Shown piece after piece: positions 49,964 through 58,146 of a stretch of DNA of 64,000 nt. A program made the translations under genes and the position numbers. The notes under the pieces were generated by a model. It saw only the letters and a program-made list of their open reading frames with translations. It had not been told where the DNA came from and did no database searches. The DNA lies in assembly GCF_030646155.1 (NCBI RefSeq), contig NZ_JAUTDN010000031.1, forward strand, positions 1 to 64,000, read 5' to 3'. The stretch's first letter is position 1. The number at the start of each line of letters is the position of its first letter. Origin of the DNA: Conexibacter sp. CPCC 205762 (GTDB lineage: Bacteria > Actinomycetota > Thermoleophilia > Solirubrobacterales > Solirubrobacteraceae).

Positions 49964-50269
49964 ATGCCGAACCAGACCCCGGCCAGAGAGCCGACCAGCC
50001 CGCTGCTGGTGACCGTCCGCTACGTGCTGCCGATCGCCGTCGTCGTGGCCGGCCTGATCTTCTTCCTGACCGACCCGACCGTCCGCAACTTCGAGGGCCC
50101 CGCCGCCCTGATCGGCGCCGGCCTCAGCGTGCTGCTGCTGAACGTCCTCCACCGCGCCGGCGTCCGCGGCGACGTCGACCGCGACCGTGAGGCCGCGGCC
50201 CGCAGCTACTTCGACGCCCACGGCCACTGGCCCGACGAGGCGCGTCAGGCCGGCGGCATGTCCAAGTAG
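49964..50269 (+). CDS. Small membrane protein (101 aa)
   Basis: Two hydrophobic segments, VRYVLPIAVVVAGLIFFLTD and PAALIGAGLSVLLLNVLH, are joined by a short loop. The cytosolic C-terminus is charged (RGDVDRDREAAARSYFDAHG, then HWPDE). GAGGAG precedes the ATG. The topology and the terminal HWPD motif recur in small actinobacterial proteins, but I know no function. Overlaps the end of the converging aldehyde dehydrogenase gene by 25 bases. Confidence 0.72.
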   Translation: MPNQTPAREPTSPLLVTVRYVLPIAVVVAGLIFFLTDPTVRNFEGPAALIGAGLSVLLLNVLHRAGVRGDVDRDREAAARSYFDAHGHWPDEARQAGGMSK

Positions 50270-51708
50270 ACGGTCTTCGTCTCGGTGAAGAACGAGACGG
50301 CCGCCTTGCCCTGCTCGCGCGAGCCGGAGCTGGAGTCCTTCGTGCCGCCGAACGGCGCCTGCGGCTCGGCGCCGGCGGTCTCGGAGTTGACGTGGACCAT
50401 GCCGGCCTCGACCTCGCGCACGAACGCGAAGGCGCGCGCGACGTCGCGCGTGAAGATCGACGCCGACAGCCCGTAGGGCGTGCCGTTGGCGACCTCGACC
50501 GCCTGCTCCAGCGAGTCGACGGGGATGATCCCGACGACCGGGCCGAAGACCTCCTCCTGCCCGAGCCGCGAGGCCGGGTCGACACCGCCGTAGACGGTCG
50601 GCGCGACGAACCAGCCGTCGCCGGCCGGCTGGCCGGCACGGCCGCCCGCGAGCAGCTCGTGGCCCTCGTCAGAGGCGATGTCGAGGTAGCCGAGCACCTT
50701 CTGCTGCTGCGGCTGCGAGACGACCGGGCCGATCTGCGTCCCCTCCGCGAGCGGGTCGCCGACGCGCAGCGCCGCCGCGCGCTCGGCCAGCCGGGCGGTG
50801 AACGCCTCGCGGATCCCCGGCAGCACGAGCGCGCGGCTGGTCGCCGTGCACTTCTGGCCGGTCGACCACATCGCGCCTCTGAGCGTCTGCTCGACCGCCT
50901 GGTCGAGGTCGGCGTCGTCGAGCACGATCACCGGGTTCTTGCCGCCCAGCTCCAGCTGCACCTTGACGCCGCGGCCGACGACCGCCTGCTGGATCGCGCG
51001 GCCGGTGCCGGTCGAGCCGGTGAAGGTCAGCGCCGCGATCCGCTCGTCGCCGGTGACGGCGTCGCCGATCGCGGCCGGCAGGCCGTGGACGAGGTTGAGC
51101 ACGCCGGCCGGCAGGCCGGCCTCGTGCAGCACCTCGGCGACGCGGATCGCGCACAGCGGCGTCAGCTCCGACGGCTTCCACACGACCGTGTTGCCGAACG
51201 CGAGCGCCGGCGCGATCTTCCAGACCGGGATCGCGACCGGGAAGTTCCACGGCGTGATCACGGAGACGACGCCGAGCGGGACGCGCTCGGACCAGAGGAA
51301 GGTCGTCGCGCCCGCCGACGGCAGCACGTCGCCGACCGGCTGCGACGCCTCGCCGGCGAACCAGCGCAGGATCTGCGCGGCGCGCGTCACCTCGCCGCGG
51401 CCCTCGGCGAGCGTCTTGCCCTCCTCGCGCGACAGCTCCGCTCCGAGCGAGTCGACGCGCGCGAACAGCAGCGCGGCCGCTCTGAAGAGGATCTCCCCGC
51501 GCGCCGGGCCGGGCGTGCGGCGCCAGCCGGGCGCGGCAGCCGCGGCGGCGTCGTAGGCCTCGCGCACCTCGGCCGCGGTCGCGCCCTGCAGCCGCACGAC
51601 CGCCTCGCTCGGGCGCGCCGGGTTGAAGCGCTCCAGCAGCTCCCCGCCGCCGTGCCTCCACTCGCCGCCGATCAGGACTCCACGGACGGTCGGGTCGGAT
51701 GCGGTCAT
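50245..51708 (-). CDS. NAD(P)-dependent aldehyde dehydrogenase
   Basis: 487 residues. VISVITPWNFPVAIPVWKIA near 160 is the coenzyme-binding start, the base Glu is in QLELGGKNPVIVLDDADLD, and the catalytic Cys in STGQKCTATSRALV. EEVFGPVVGIIPVDS and the tail APFGGTKDSSSGSREQGKAA are typical of alpha-ketoglutarate-semialdehyde and succinate-semialdehyde type enzymes. AGGAGGAG precedes the ATG. Apparently monocistronic, so the pathway is not revealed by neighbours. Confidence 0.9.
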   Translation of the reverse strand: MTASDPTVRGVLIGGEWRHGGGELLERFNPARPSEAVVRLQGATAAEVREAYDAAAAAAPGWRRTPGPARGEILFRAAALLFARVDSLGAELSREEGKTLAEGRGEVTRAAQILRWFAGEASQPVGDVLPSAGATTFLWSERVPLGVVSVITPWNFPVAIPVWKIAPALAFGNTVVWKPSELTPLCAIRVAEVLHEAGLPAGVLNLVHGLPAAIGDAVTGDERIAALTFTGSTGTGRAIQQAVVGRGVKVQLELGGKNPVIVLDDADLDQAVEQTLRGAMWSTGQKCTATSRALVLPGIREAFTARLAERAAALRVGDPLAEGTQIGPVVSQPQQQKVLGYLDIASDEGHELLAGGRAGQPAGDGWFVAPTVYGGVDPASRLGQEEVFGPVVGIIPVDSLEQAVEVANGTPYGLSASIFTRDVARAFAFVREVEAGMVHVNSETAGAEPQAPFGGTKDSSSGSREQGKAAVSFFTETKTVYLDMPPA

Positions 51709-51758
51709 CGGAACTGCTCCTCCTGCACTCGGGACGGCTGACGGCTGAGCGGCGGACG

Positions 51759-52097
51759 CTACTCGACCACGATCCGGCCGCGCATCCCGGGGTGCAGCGA
51801 GCAGGCGTAGGCGAGCGTGCCGGCCGCTGCGGGCGCCTCCGTCGACCACTCCTCGCCGCCTCTGACGAGCGGCGATCCGATCCCCTCGGCGACGACGTCG
51901 TGCGGGACCTCGCCGTCGTTGCGCCAGCGGATCTCCTGGCCGGGCGCGACGGTGATCTCGGCCGGCGCGAAGGTCAGGTCGTCGCGCATCTCGACCGCGA
52001 CCCCTCCGCTCTGCTCGCCGCCGCCACATCCCCCGAGCGCGACTGCGGTCACGACCAAAGCCGACTTGAGGATCGTGGCGCATTTGTTTTTTGGCAT
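51759..52097 (-). CDS. Cupredoxin-like lipoprotein
   Basis: 112 residues. Lipobox VALGGC (Cys24), then one plastocyanin-type domain with the complete type 1 copper set: His66 in VPHDVV, Cys99, His102 and Met105 in YACSLHPGMRG. It should be a membrane-anchored electron carrier. Divergent from the multicopper oxidase, with only nine bases between start codons, so the two are probably co-regulated and could exchange electrons. Confidence 0.88.
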   Translation of the reverse strand: MPKNKCATILKSALVVTAVALGGCGGGEQSGGVAVEMRDDLTFAPAEITVAPGQEIRWRNDGEVPHDVVAEGIGSPLVRGGEEWSTEAPAAAGTLAYACSLHPGMRGRIVVE

Positions 52098-52106
52098 GCC
52101 TCAAAT

Positions 52107-53162
52107 ATGATTCACTTCCGCCTCATGCACAAGACCACGCGACGATCGCTGCTGTCCACAGCCGGCCTCTCCGCAGCCGGCCTCGTCGCTGCGAAGAGCG
52201 TCGGCGCGGCCGCGCATCAGCACGGGGCGAGCGCGCCTGCGCAGGGCCCCGCCCACGCCCACGGCGGCGGCGCCAACGGCCCCAGCTTCCGCGCCGGCGG
52301 CGCCGTCGACAACGCGCTCAACGGCTTCGACCCGACCGAGCTGCTGCGCGACTTCGACTGGGGCAGAACGACGCGCCTGCCGTCGGGCCGCGTGCTGCGC
52401 GAGTGGACGATCCACGCGCTCGACAAGGAGATCGAGGTCGCGCCCGGCGTCTCCTTCCCGGCCTGGACCTTCAACGGCCGCGTGCCCGGCCCGACGCTGC
52501 GCTGCCGCGAGGGCGAGCGGCTGCGGATCGAGTTCGTCAACGGCTCCGCCCACCCGCACACGATGCACTTCCACGGCATCCACCCGTCCGACATGGACGG
52601 CGTCCCCGGCCAGGGCGCGGGCCTGGTCGAGCCCGGCATGCGGACCGTCTACGAGTTCGACGCCGAGCCGTTCGGCCTCCACCTCTACCACTGCCACGCC
52701 GCGCCGCTGGCGGAGCACATCGCGCGCGGCATGTTCGGCACGTTCATCGTCGACCCGAGAGCCGGCCGGCCGGAAGCCGACGAGCTGGTGATGGTGCAGG
52801 CCGGCTGGAACACGACCTTCGACGCGGAGGGCAACCAGCTCTACCACGTCAACGGGATCCCCTTCTGCTACATGCACGAGCCGGTCAGGGTCAGACGCGG
52901 CGAGCTGGTGCGGATCTACCTCTCCAACCTGCTCGAGTACGACCCGGTCAACTCGTTCCACCTGCACGGGAACTTCTTCCAGCACTTCCCGACGGGCACG
53001 AGCCTGACCCCGATCGAGTTCACCGACACGATCGCGCAGGTGCAGGGCCAGCGCGGGATCCTCGAGATGAGATTTCCGCACCTCGGCCAGTTCATGTTCC
53101 ACGCCCACAAGAGCGAGTTCGCCGAGCTCGGCTGGATGGGCCTGTTCGAGGTGGTCGCATGA
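52107..53162 (+). CDS. Two-domain multicopper oxidase
   Basis: About 351 residues (a start at 52125 is also possible). The Tat-type signal (HKTTRRSLLSTAG) is followed by a His-rich linker (HQHGASAPAQGPAHAHGG). Cupredoxin 1 has HPHTMHFHGIH and LYHCHAAPLAEHIARGMFG; cupredoxin 2 has SFHLHGNFFQHF and MFHAHKSEFAELGWMG. The layout resembles small two-domain oxidases and copper nitrite reductases that trimerise to complete their copper clusters. TATGAT (52106-52111) may serve as the -10. The ZIP gene overlaps its stop as ATGA. Confidence 0.87.
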   Translation: MIHFRLMHKTTRRSLLSTAGLSAAGLVAAKSVGAAAHQHGASAPAQGPAHAHGGGANGPSFRAGGAVDNALNGFDPTELLRDFDWGRTTRLPSGRVLREWTIHALDKEIEVAPGVSFPAWTFNGRVPGPTLRCREGERLRIEFVNGSAHPHTMHFHGIHPSDMDGVPGQGAGLVEPGMRTVYEFDAEPFGLHLYHCHAAPLAEHIARGMFGTFIVDPRAGRPEADELVMVQAGWNTTFDAEGNQLYHVNGIPFCYMHEPVRVRRGELVRIYLSNLLEYDPVNSFHLHGNFFQHFPTGTSLTPIEFTDTIAQVQGQRGILEMRFPHLGQFMFHAHKSEFAELGWMGLFEVVA

Positions 53163-54364
53163 GCGCCGCCGCCCCTGCTCCGGCGGCGCCGCGCGGGCGG
53201 GCCCCCGTCTGGCTGCTGGCGGTCGCGATCGTCGCCGTGATCGGCGGCGTGCTGGCCGTGCTGGCGCTCGCCGGCGGCGACACGCTGCCCGAGCGCAGAG
53301 GGCCGCCGGTGGAGGAGCTGGCGGTCGAGCGCACGGTCCTGAAGCCGGGCACGATCGAGCTGACGCTGCGCAACACCGGCCCCGACGCGGTCGCGGTCGC
53401 GCAGGTGTCGGTCAACGACGCCTTCGTCGACTTCGAGCGCAGCACGAGCGAGATCGGCCGCCTCGGCAGCGCCAAGCTGACGATCGACTACCCGTGGCAG
53501 GAGGGCTCGCCGTACGCGATCAACCTGCTGACCTCGACCGGCGCGGTGATCCCCGCGGCGGTCGCCGCCGCCGTCGAGACGCCCGCCGACGACGGCTCGT
53601 TCTTCGCGCTGATGGCGCTGCTGGGGCTCTACGTCGGCGTCATCCCGGTCACGCTCGGGATGCTGTTCCTGCCGCTGCTGCGGCGCTCGGGGCCGGCCTG
53701 GACGCAGGTGCTGATCGCCTTCACCGTCGGCCTGCTCGCCTTCCTCGTCGTCGACGGCGCGCTGGAGGCGTTCGAGGCCGGCGGCGCGAGCGGCGGCGCC
53801 TTCGGCGGGCCGGAGCTGCTGTTCCTCGGCGCGGGGCTGTCGTTCCTCGTGCTGAGCGGGCTCGACGCGTGGACGAAGCGGCGGCGCGCGGGCGCCGCGG
53901 CCGGCGGCGCCTCCCCCGCGCGGCTGGCGCTGCTGATCGCGGTCGGGATCGGCCTGCACAACTTCGGCGAGGGGCTCGCGATCGGCTCCGCCTACGCGCT
54001 CGGGGCGCTCGCGCTCGGCGCCTTCCTCGTCGTCGGCTTCGCGCTCCACAACACGACCGAGGGACTCGCGATCGTGACCCCGTTCGCGGGCGGCAGATCG
54101 CCGTCGCCGCTGCTGCTGGTCGGGCTCGGCGTCGTCGCCGGCGCGCCCGCGATCCTCGGCGCGGTGATCGGCGCGACCGTCGGCAACGCCGAGCTGTCGT
54201 CGTTCCTGCTCGGGATCGGCGTCGGCGCGATCGTCCAGGTGGTCGTCCAGCTCGCGCCGGCGATGCGCGACGCGGACGGCAGACTGCTGCACCCGCGCGC
54301 CGCCGCCGGGGTCGCGGCGGGCGCGCTGGCGCTGTACGGGACGAGCCTGCTGGTCGCCGCCTAG
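53159..54364 (+). CDS. ZIP family metal transporter with an N-terminal extracytoplasmic domain
   Basis: 401 residues. One N-terminal membrane anchor (VWLLAVAIVAVIGGVLAVLALAG) leads to a beta-rich domain of about 90 residues (GTIELTLRNTGPDAVAVAQV). The rest is ZIP: eight segments with the metal site HNFGEGLAIGSAYA in segment 4 and HNTTEGLAIVTP in segment 5. ZIP proteins import Zn, Fe or Mn. The coupling with a multicopper oxidase suggests metal uptake linked to oxidation, for example ferroxidase-assisted uptake; that is inference. Confidence 0.87.
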   Translation: MSAAAPAPAAPRGRAPVWLLAVAIVAVIGGVLAVLALAGGDTLPERRGPPVEELAVERTVLKPGTIELTLRNTGPDAVAVAQVSVNDAFVDFERSTSEIGRLGSAKLTIDYPWQEGSPYAINLLTSTGAVIPAAVAAAVETPADDGSFFALMALLGLYVGVIPVTLGMLFLPLLRRSGPAWTQVLIAFTVGLLAFLVVDGALEAFEAGGASGGAFGGPELLFLGAGLSFLVLSGLDAWTKRRRAGAAAGGASPARLALLIAVGIGLHNFGEGLAIGSAYALGALALGAFLVVGFALHNTTEGLAIVTPFAGGRSPSPLLLVGLGVVAGAPAILGAVIGATVGNAELSSFLLGIGVGAIVQVVVQLAPAMRDADGRLLHPRAAAGVAAGALALYGTSLLVAA

Positions 54365-55659
54365 CGGGCCGCGACGGGGACGGGCAGCTTCTGCCCGTCC
54401 TCCGGCGTGACGAGGATCGCGCCCTCGCCGGTCGCGTACGCCTCCTCGCCGTGCTGGACGATGTCCATCCCGATCGCCTCCTCGCGCTCGCTCGCGCGCA
54501 GCGGCATCAGCTTGCCGAGCACGATCAGCAGCACGTACGTGACGCCGAAGGCGTAGGCCGGCGTCGCGACCGCCGCGATCAGCTGCCACAGCAGCTGCTT
54601 CGCGTCGCCGTGGAGCAGCCCGTCGCCGACGCCGTTCCAGGCCTCGCTCGCGACCAGCCCGAGGAAGACGATCCCGAACAGGCCGGCGGTGCCGTGCGCG
54701 GCGAGCACGTCGAGCGTCTCGTCGACGCGCGTGCGCGTGCGCCAGACGATCAGGAAGTACGACGGCAGCGCCGCCAGCGCGCCGAGCGCCATCGCCCAGC
54801 CGGGCGAGATGTAGCCGCCGGCCGGCGTGATCGCGACGCAGCCGACGACCATCGCCGTCGCCGCGCCGATCGCCGTCACGTGACGTCCGCGGATCAGGTC
54901 GAGCAGCATCCAGACGACGAGCGTGCAGGCCGGCGTCAGCAGCGTGTTGACGAACGCGAGCACCGACGCGTCGCCGACGCCGAAGCCGGAGCCGCCGTTG
55001 AAGCCGAACCAGCCGAACCACAGCAGGCCCGCGCCGACGAGCACGTAGACGGCGTTGTGCGGCAGCAGCGCCTGGCGGCCGTAGTCCTTGCGCGCGCCGA
55101 CGACGAGCGCCGCCGCCAGCGCCGAGAAGCCGGAGCCCATCTCGACCGGCACGCCGCCGGCGAAGTCGAGCGTGCCGTTGGCCTGCAGCCAGCCGCCGCC
55201 GAACGCCCAGTGCGCGAGCACGGCGTAGACGAGGATCGACCACAGCGCCGCGAACAGCAGGAACGGCGCGAACCGCATCCGCTCGACGACGGCGCCGGAG
55301 ACGAGCGCGACGGTGACGATGCAGAAGGTCGCCTGGAAGGCGAAGAAGAGCAGCCCGGGGATCTGCGTGCCGGGATGGGCGGCGAAGCCGACGCCGCTGA
55401 GGAAGGCGTGATGGAGGCCGCCGACGAAGCCGTTGCCGTCGTCGAACGCGAGGCTGTAGCCGATCGCCGCCCAGCAGACGGTCGCGACGCCCATCGCGCC
55501 CGCGCACATCATGAACGTGTTGAGCGTGTTCTTCGAGCGCACGAGGCCGCCGTAGAAGAGCCCGAGCGCCGGCGTCATCATCAGCACGAGCGCCGTCGCG
55601 ACCAGCATCCAGGCGGTGTCGGCGGGGTCGATCCCGGCCGCCGCGAGCGGGACGCTCAC
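54361..55659 (-). CDS. amt: Ammonium transporter (Amt family)
   Basis: 432 residues, about eleven membrane segments. Family blocks: AWMLVATALVLMMTPALGLFYGG, ATVCWAAIGYSLAF, GGYISPGWAMALGALAALPS and AHGTAGLFGIVFLGL, which holds the second of the twin pore His. The first twin position is Glu instead of His (LDFAGGVPVEMGSGFSALAA), as known in the fungal Mep1/Mep3 branch. The GTG start overlaps the PII stop as GTGA. The C-terminal tail past LVIVLGKLM is cytosolic and long enough to meet PII. Confidence 0.92.
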   Translation of the reverse strand: MSVPLAAAGIDPADTAWMLVATALVLMMTPALGLFYGGLVRSKNTLNTFMMCAGAMGVATVCWAAIGYSLAFDDGNGFVGGLHHAFLSGVGFAAHPGTQIPGLLFFAFQATFCIVTVALVSGAVVERMRFAPFLLFAALWSILVYAVLAHWAFGGGWLQANGTLDFAGGVPVEMGSGFSALAAALVVGARKDYGRQALLPHNAVYVLVGAGLLWFGWFGFNGGSGFGVGDASVLAFVNTLLTPACTLVVWMLLDLIRGRHVTAIGAATAMVVGCVAITPAGGYISPGWAMALGALAALPSYFLIVWRTRTRVDETLDVLAAHGTAGLFGIVFLGLVASEAWNGVGDGLLHGDAKQLLWQLIAAVATPAYAFGVTYVLLIVLGKLMPLRASEREEAIGMDIVQHGEEAYATGEGAILVTPEDGQKLPVPVAAR

Positions 55660-56009
55660 TTGTCCACCGGCGTGACGGCCGAGACGTCGGTCTCGCCGGT
55701 GCGGATGCGGACGACCCGCTCCAGCGGCACGACGAAGACCTTGCCGTCGCCGACCTCGCCGGTCCTGCCGCCCTCGCAGAGCGCGTCGATCGTCTGGTCG
55801 ACGAAGTCGTCGGAGACGGCGATCTCGAACCGCACCTTCTCCGACAGCCCCACCTTGACGGTCGTGCCGCGGTAGGTCTCGACCCGCTCCAGCTCGCCGC
55901 CGTGGCCCTGCACGCGGCTCATCGAGACGCCGCGCACCTCGGCGCGATAGAGCGCTTCCAGGACATCGTTCGCCTTCTCAGGGCGCACGACCCCGATCAC
56001 CAGCTTCAT
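55656..56009 (-). CDS. glnK: PII signalling protein (GlnK type) lacking Tyr51
   Basis: 117 residues, colinear with standard PII. MKLVIGVVRPEKANDVLEAL opens it; GDGKVFVVPLERVVRIRTGE is the ATP-binding C-terminal block. The T-loop aligns without gaps to E. coli GlnB but reads QGHGGELERVETYRGTTVKV, so position 51, the Tyr that is uridylylated or adenylylated, is Val, and Gln39 is Glu. Lys58 is kept. It should still bind nucleotides and plug the Amt pore, but not be modified at 51. GGACAGGAGAG precedes the ATG. Confidence 0.92.
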   Translation of the reverse strand: MKLVIGVVRPEKANDVLEALYRAEVRGVSMSRVQGHGGELERVETYRGTTVKVGLSEKVRFEIAVSDDFVDQTIDALCEGGRTGEVGDGKVFVVPLERVVRIRTGETDVSAVTPVDK

Positions 56010-56073
56010 CGTCTCTCCTGTCCCCGTTTTCCGGGGCGTGAAGCTAGCGACCGGGGATGGCGGTGGGCGCCGG

Positions 56074-57516
56074 TCAGGCGGCGGCGTGCGCCTCCTGCAG
56101 CTGCTCGGGCGCCGGCTCGATCTGCCGCGACAGCAGCCCGATGCCGACGTTGACGACGGCCAGCAGCGCGGCGATCAGCAGGCCGCGGTGGTAGGCGTCG
56201 ACGAGCGCGGCGTGCTGGCTGGCGCCGGCCGCGAGCGCGTCGGAGGCGCGCGAGTTGGCGAGCGTCGTGACGACCGCGAGGCCGAGCGCGCCGCCGACCT
56301 GGAAGGCGGCGGTGACGACGCCGGAGGCGGCGCCGGCCTCCTCGTGGCGGACCTCGGAGATCGCGGCGATCTGGTTCGCGACGCCGACGCCGGTGATGCC
56401 GGCGCCGAACAGCACGAAGCCGGGCAGCAGGTCGGTCGCGTAGGCGGCGTCGCCGCCGGCGCGGGCGAGCAGCAGCAGGCCGGCGGCGCTCAGCAGCGCG
56501 CCGCCGACGTGGACCGGACGGGTGCCGATCCGCGTCACCAGCGTCGAGGCGATCGTCGCGCCGGCGACGGCGGCGATCCCCATCGGCAGGAAGTGCAGGC
56601 CGGCGTCGAGCGCGGAGTCGCCGCGCACCTGCTGCAGGAAGATCGCGGTCAGGAAGAACATCGCGAGGAAGGCGGCGCCGTTGAGCGCGAGCGCCGGCGA
56701 GGCGCTGCGCAGGCTGGGGATGCGGAAGAGGCGCAGCGGGACCAGCGGCGCGCTGCTGCGCGCCTCGACGGCGATGAAGCCGGCCAGCAGGGCCGCGGCG
56801 GCGGCGAACAGGCCGAGCACCTCGGCGCTGCCGAAGCCGAGCGGCTCGGCGCGGATCACGCCGTAGACGAGCGCCAGCAGGCCGCCGGTGCCGAGCACTG
56901 CGCCGGCGGCGTCGAACTCGCGGCGGGCGCCGGGCGCGCGCTCGACGCGCGACTCGGCGACCAGCAGCGGCGTCGCCGCCATCAGCAGCACGCCGATCGG
57001 GACGTTGACGAAGAAGACGGCCTCCCAGCCGAGCGCGTCGACGAGCACGCCGCCGGCGATCACGCCGAGCGTGCCGCCGAGGCCGGCGAGCGCGCCCCAG
57101 AGGCCGAGCGCGATGTTGCGCTCGCGGCCGTGCGGGAAGGTGACGGTGAGGATCGAGAGCGCGGCCGGCGACAGCAGCGCGCCGCCGAGGCCCTGCACGG
57201 CGCGCGCCGCGATCAGCGCGCCCGGTGACGGCGCCAGGCCGGCGGCGAGCGAGCTGACGGTGAACAGCCCGAGGCCGGCGAGGAAGACGGAGCGGCGGCC
57301 GAGCAGGTCGGCGGCCCGTCCACCGAGCAGCAGGAAGCCGCCGAACGTGAGCGTGTAGGCGCTGACGACCCACGTGAGGTCCTCGGAGCTGAAGCCGAGG
57401 CTGCGCTGGATGTCGGGCAGCGCGACGTTCACGATCGTCACGTCGAGGACGACCATGAACTGCGCGAGCGCGAGCACGGCGAGGACTGCCCAGCGATTGG
57501 GCGCGAAGCGAGACAT
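56074..57516 (-). CDS. MFS drug efflux transporter, DHA2 (14-TM) family
   Basis: 480 residues with about fourteen segments. AQFMVVLDVTIVNVALPDIQ is the DHA2 motif in TM1, GGRAADLLGRRSVFLAGLGL is motif A, and WEAVFFVNVPIGV is motif C-adjacent. Exports toxic compounds using the proton gradient. Divergent from a MarR repressor; two copies of a composite site (57530-57552 and 57583-57605) lie between. The longer in-frame stretch upstream overlaps the MarR gene and is not used. Confidence 0.9.
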   Translation of the reverse strand: MSRFAPNRWAVLAVLALAQFMVVLDVTIVNVALPDIQRSLGFSSEDLTWVVSAYTLTFGGFLLLGGRAADLLGRRSVFLAGLGLFTVSSLAAGLAPSPGALIAARAVQGLGGALLSPAALSILTVTFPHGRERNIALGLWGALAGLGGTLGVIAGGVLVDALGWEAVFFVNVPIGVLLMAATPLLVAESRVERAPGARREFDAAGAVLGTGGLLALVYGVIRAEPLGFGSAEVLGLFAAAAALLAGFIAVEARSSAPLVPLRLFRIPSLRSASPALALNGAAFLAMFFLTAIFLQQVRGDSALDAGLHFLPMGIAAVAGATIASTLVTRIGTRPVHVGGALLSAAGLLLLARAGGDAAYATDLLPGFVLFGAGITGVGVANQIAAISEVRHEEAGAASGVVTAAFQVGGALGLAVVTTLANSRASDALAAGASQHAALVDAYHRGLLIAALLAVVNVGIGLLSRQIEPAPEQLQEAHAAA

Positions 57517-57529
57517 GAGAGAGATCCCT

Positions 57530-57605
57530 GAATCGTTTGACGACTGAATCATTCGGTGGCCGACCGTACCACGGGACGCGATATGATTCAACGCGTGAAC
57601 GATTC
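57530..57605. promoter_or_regulatory. Two inverted composite operators for the MarR protein
   Basis: ATGATTCA, eight bases, ACGATTC occurs at 57583-57605 on the plus strand and at 57530-57552 on the minus strand. The right copy covers the -10 (TATGAT, 57582-57587) and the GTG start of the MarR gene. The left copy lies just upstream of the efflux gene. Autoregulation plus repression of the pump is expected. Confidence 0.65.
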
Positions 57606-58071
57606 GATCGCCGAAGAGAACTGCTTCCCGGCGCTCGCCTCCGTGCCGCATTGCGCGAGAGGCAGCCTCGGCCTGCTGCTGTCGTTCCTCGGCAGCGCGA
57701 TCACCGAGACCGCCGACGGCCAGCTTGCCGCGGCCCAGCTCAACGGCCGCGAGTACTCGATCCTGTCGATCCTCGAGACCGACGGGCCCGGGTCGCAGGC
57801 GGAGCTGGCAAGACTGCTCGGCAAGGTCCCGGCGATGGTCGTGATGGCCGTCGACGCGCTGGAGGAGCGCGGCTTCGTCGCGCGCGAGCGCGACCCCGGC
57901 GACCGCCGCCGCACGAGAGTCGTGCTGACCGCTGCCGGCCGCGCGGCGCTCGCCCGCGGCCACGAGATCGCCGACGAGACGGTCGCAGGAGCGCTCCCCG
58001 GCCTCTCCGCCGAGGAGCGCGGTCAGCTGCACGCGCTGCTCCAGCGCGGGCTCTGGCCTTCCGCGACGTAG
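57595..58071 (+). CDS. MarR family transcriptional regulator
   Basis: 158 residues. Winged helix: NGREYSILSILETDGPGSQA, ELARLLGKVPAMVVMAVDAL (recognition helix) and the wing VARERDPGDRRRTRVVLTAAGR, typical of MarR. A Cys at residue 9 and another near 20 (PHCARGS) could sense oxidants. The GTG start is seven bases after TATGAT, so leaderless. ATG 57583 is in frame but overlaps the promoter. Controls, by position, the divergent efflux pump. Confidence 0.88.
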   Translation: MNDSIAEENCFPALASVPHCARGSLGLLLSFLGSAITETADGQLAAAQLNGREYSILSILETDGPGSQAELARLLGKVPAMVVMAVDALEERGFVARERDPGDRRRTRVVLTAAGRAALARGHEIADETVAGALPGLSAEERGQLHALLQRGLWPSAT

Positions 58072-58090
58072 CCCCCGCGCGCCGCGCGCC

Positions 58091-58139
58091 GAAGTCTGCG
58101 GCGCAGTACATCGGGTGGATGTACTCCGCCGCAGACTTC
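58091..58139. terminator. Long hairpin at a convergent junction
   Basis: GAAGTCTGCGGCG pairs with CGCCGCAGACTTC, then one C-C mismatch, then AGTACATC pairs with GATGTACT around the loop GGGTG. 21 base pairs in total, lying between the MarR stop (58071) and the opposing stop (58147). No T-tract. Confidence 0.68.
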
Positions 58140-58146
58140 CCGCGCG

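Noticed and set aside
53494-55875. Long plus-strand frame over the ZIP and Amt genes
   Set aside because: Arg/Asp-rich shadow of two well-supported genes.
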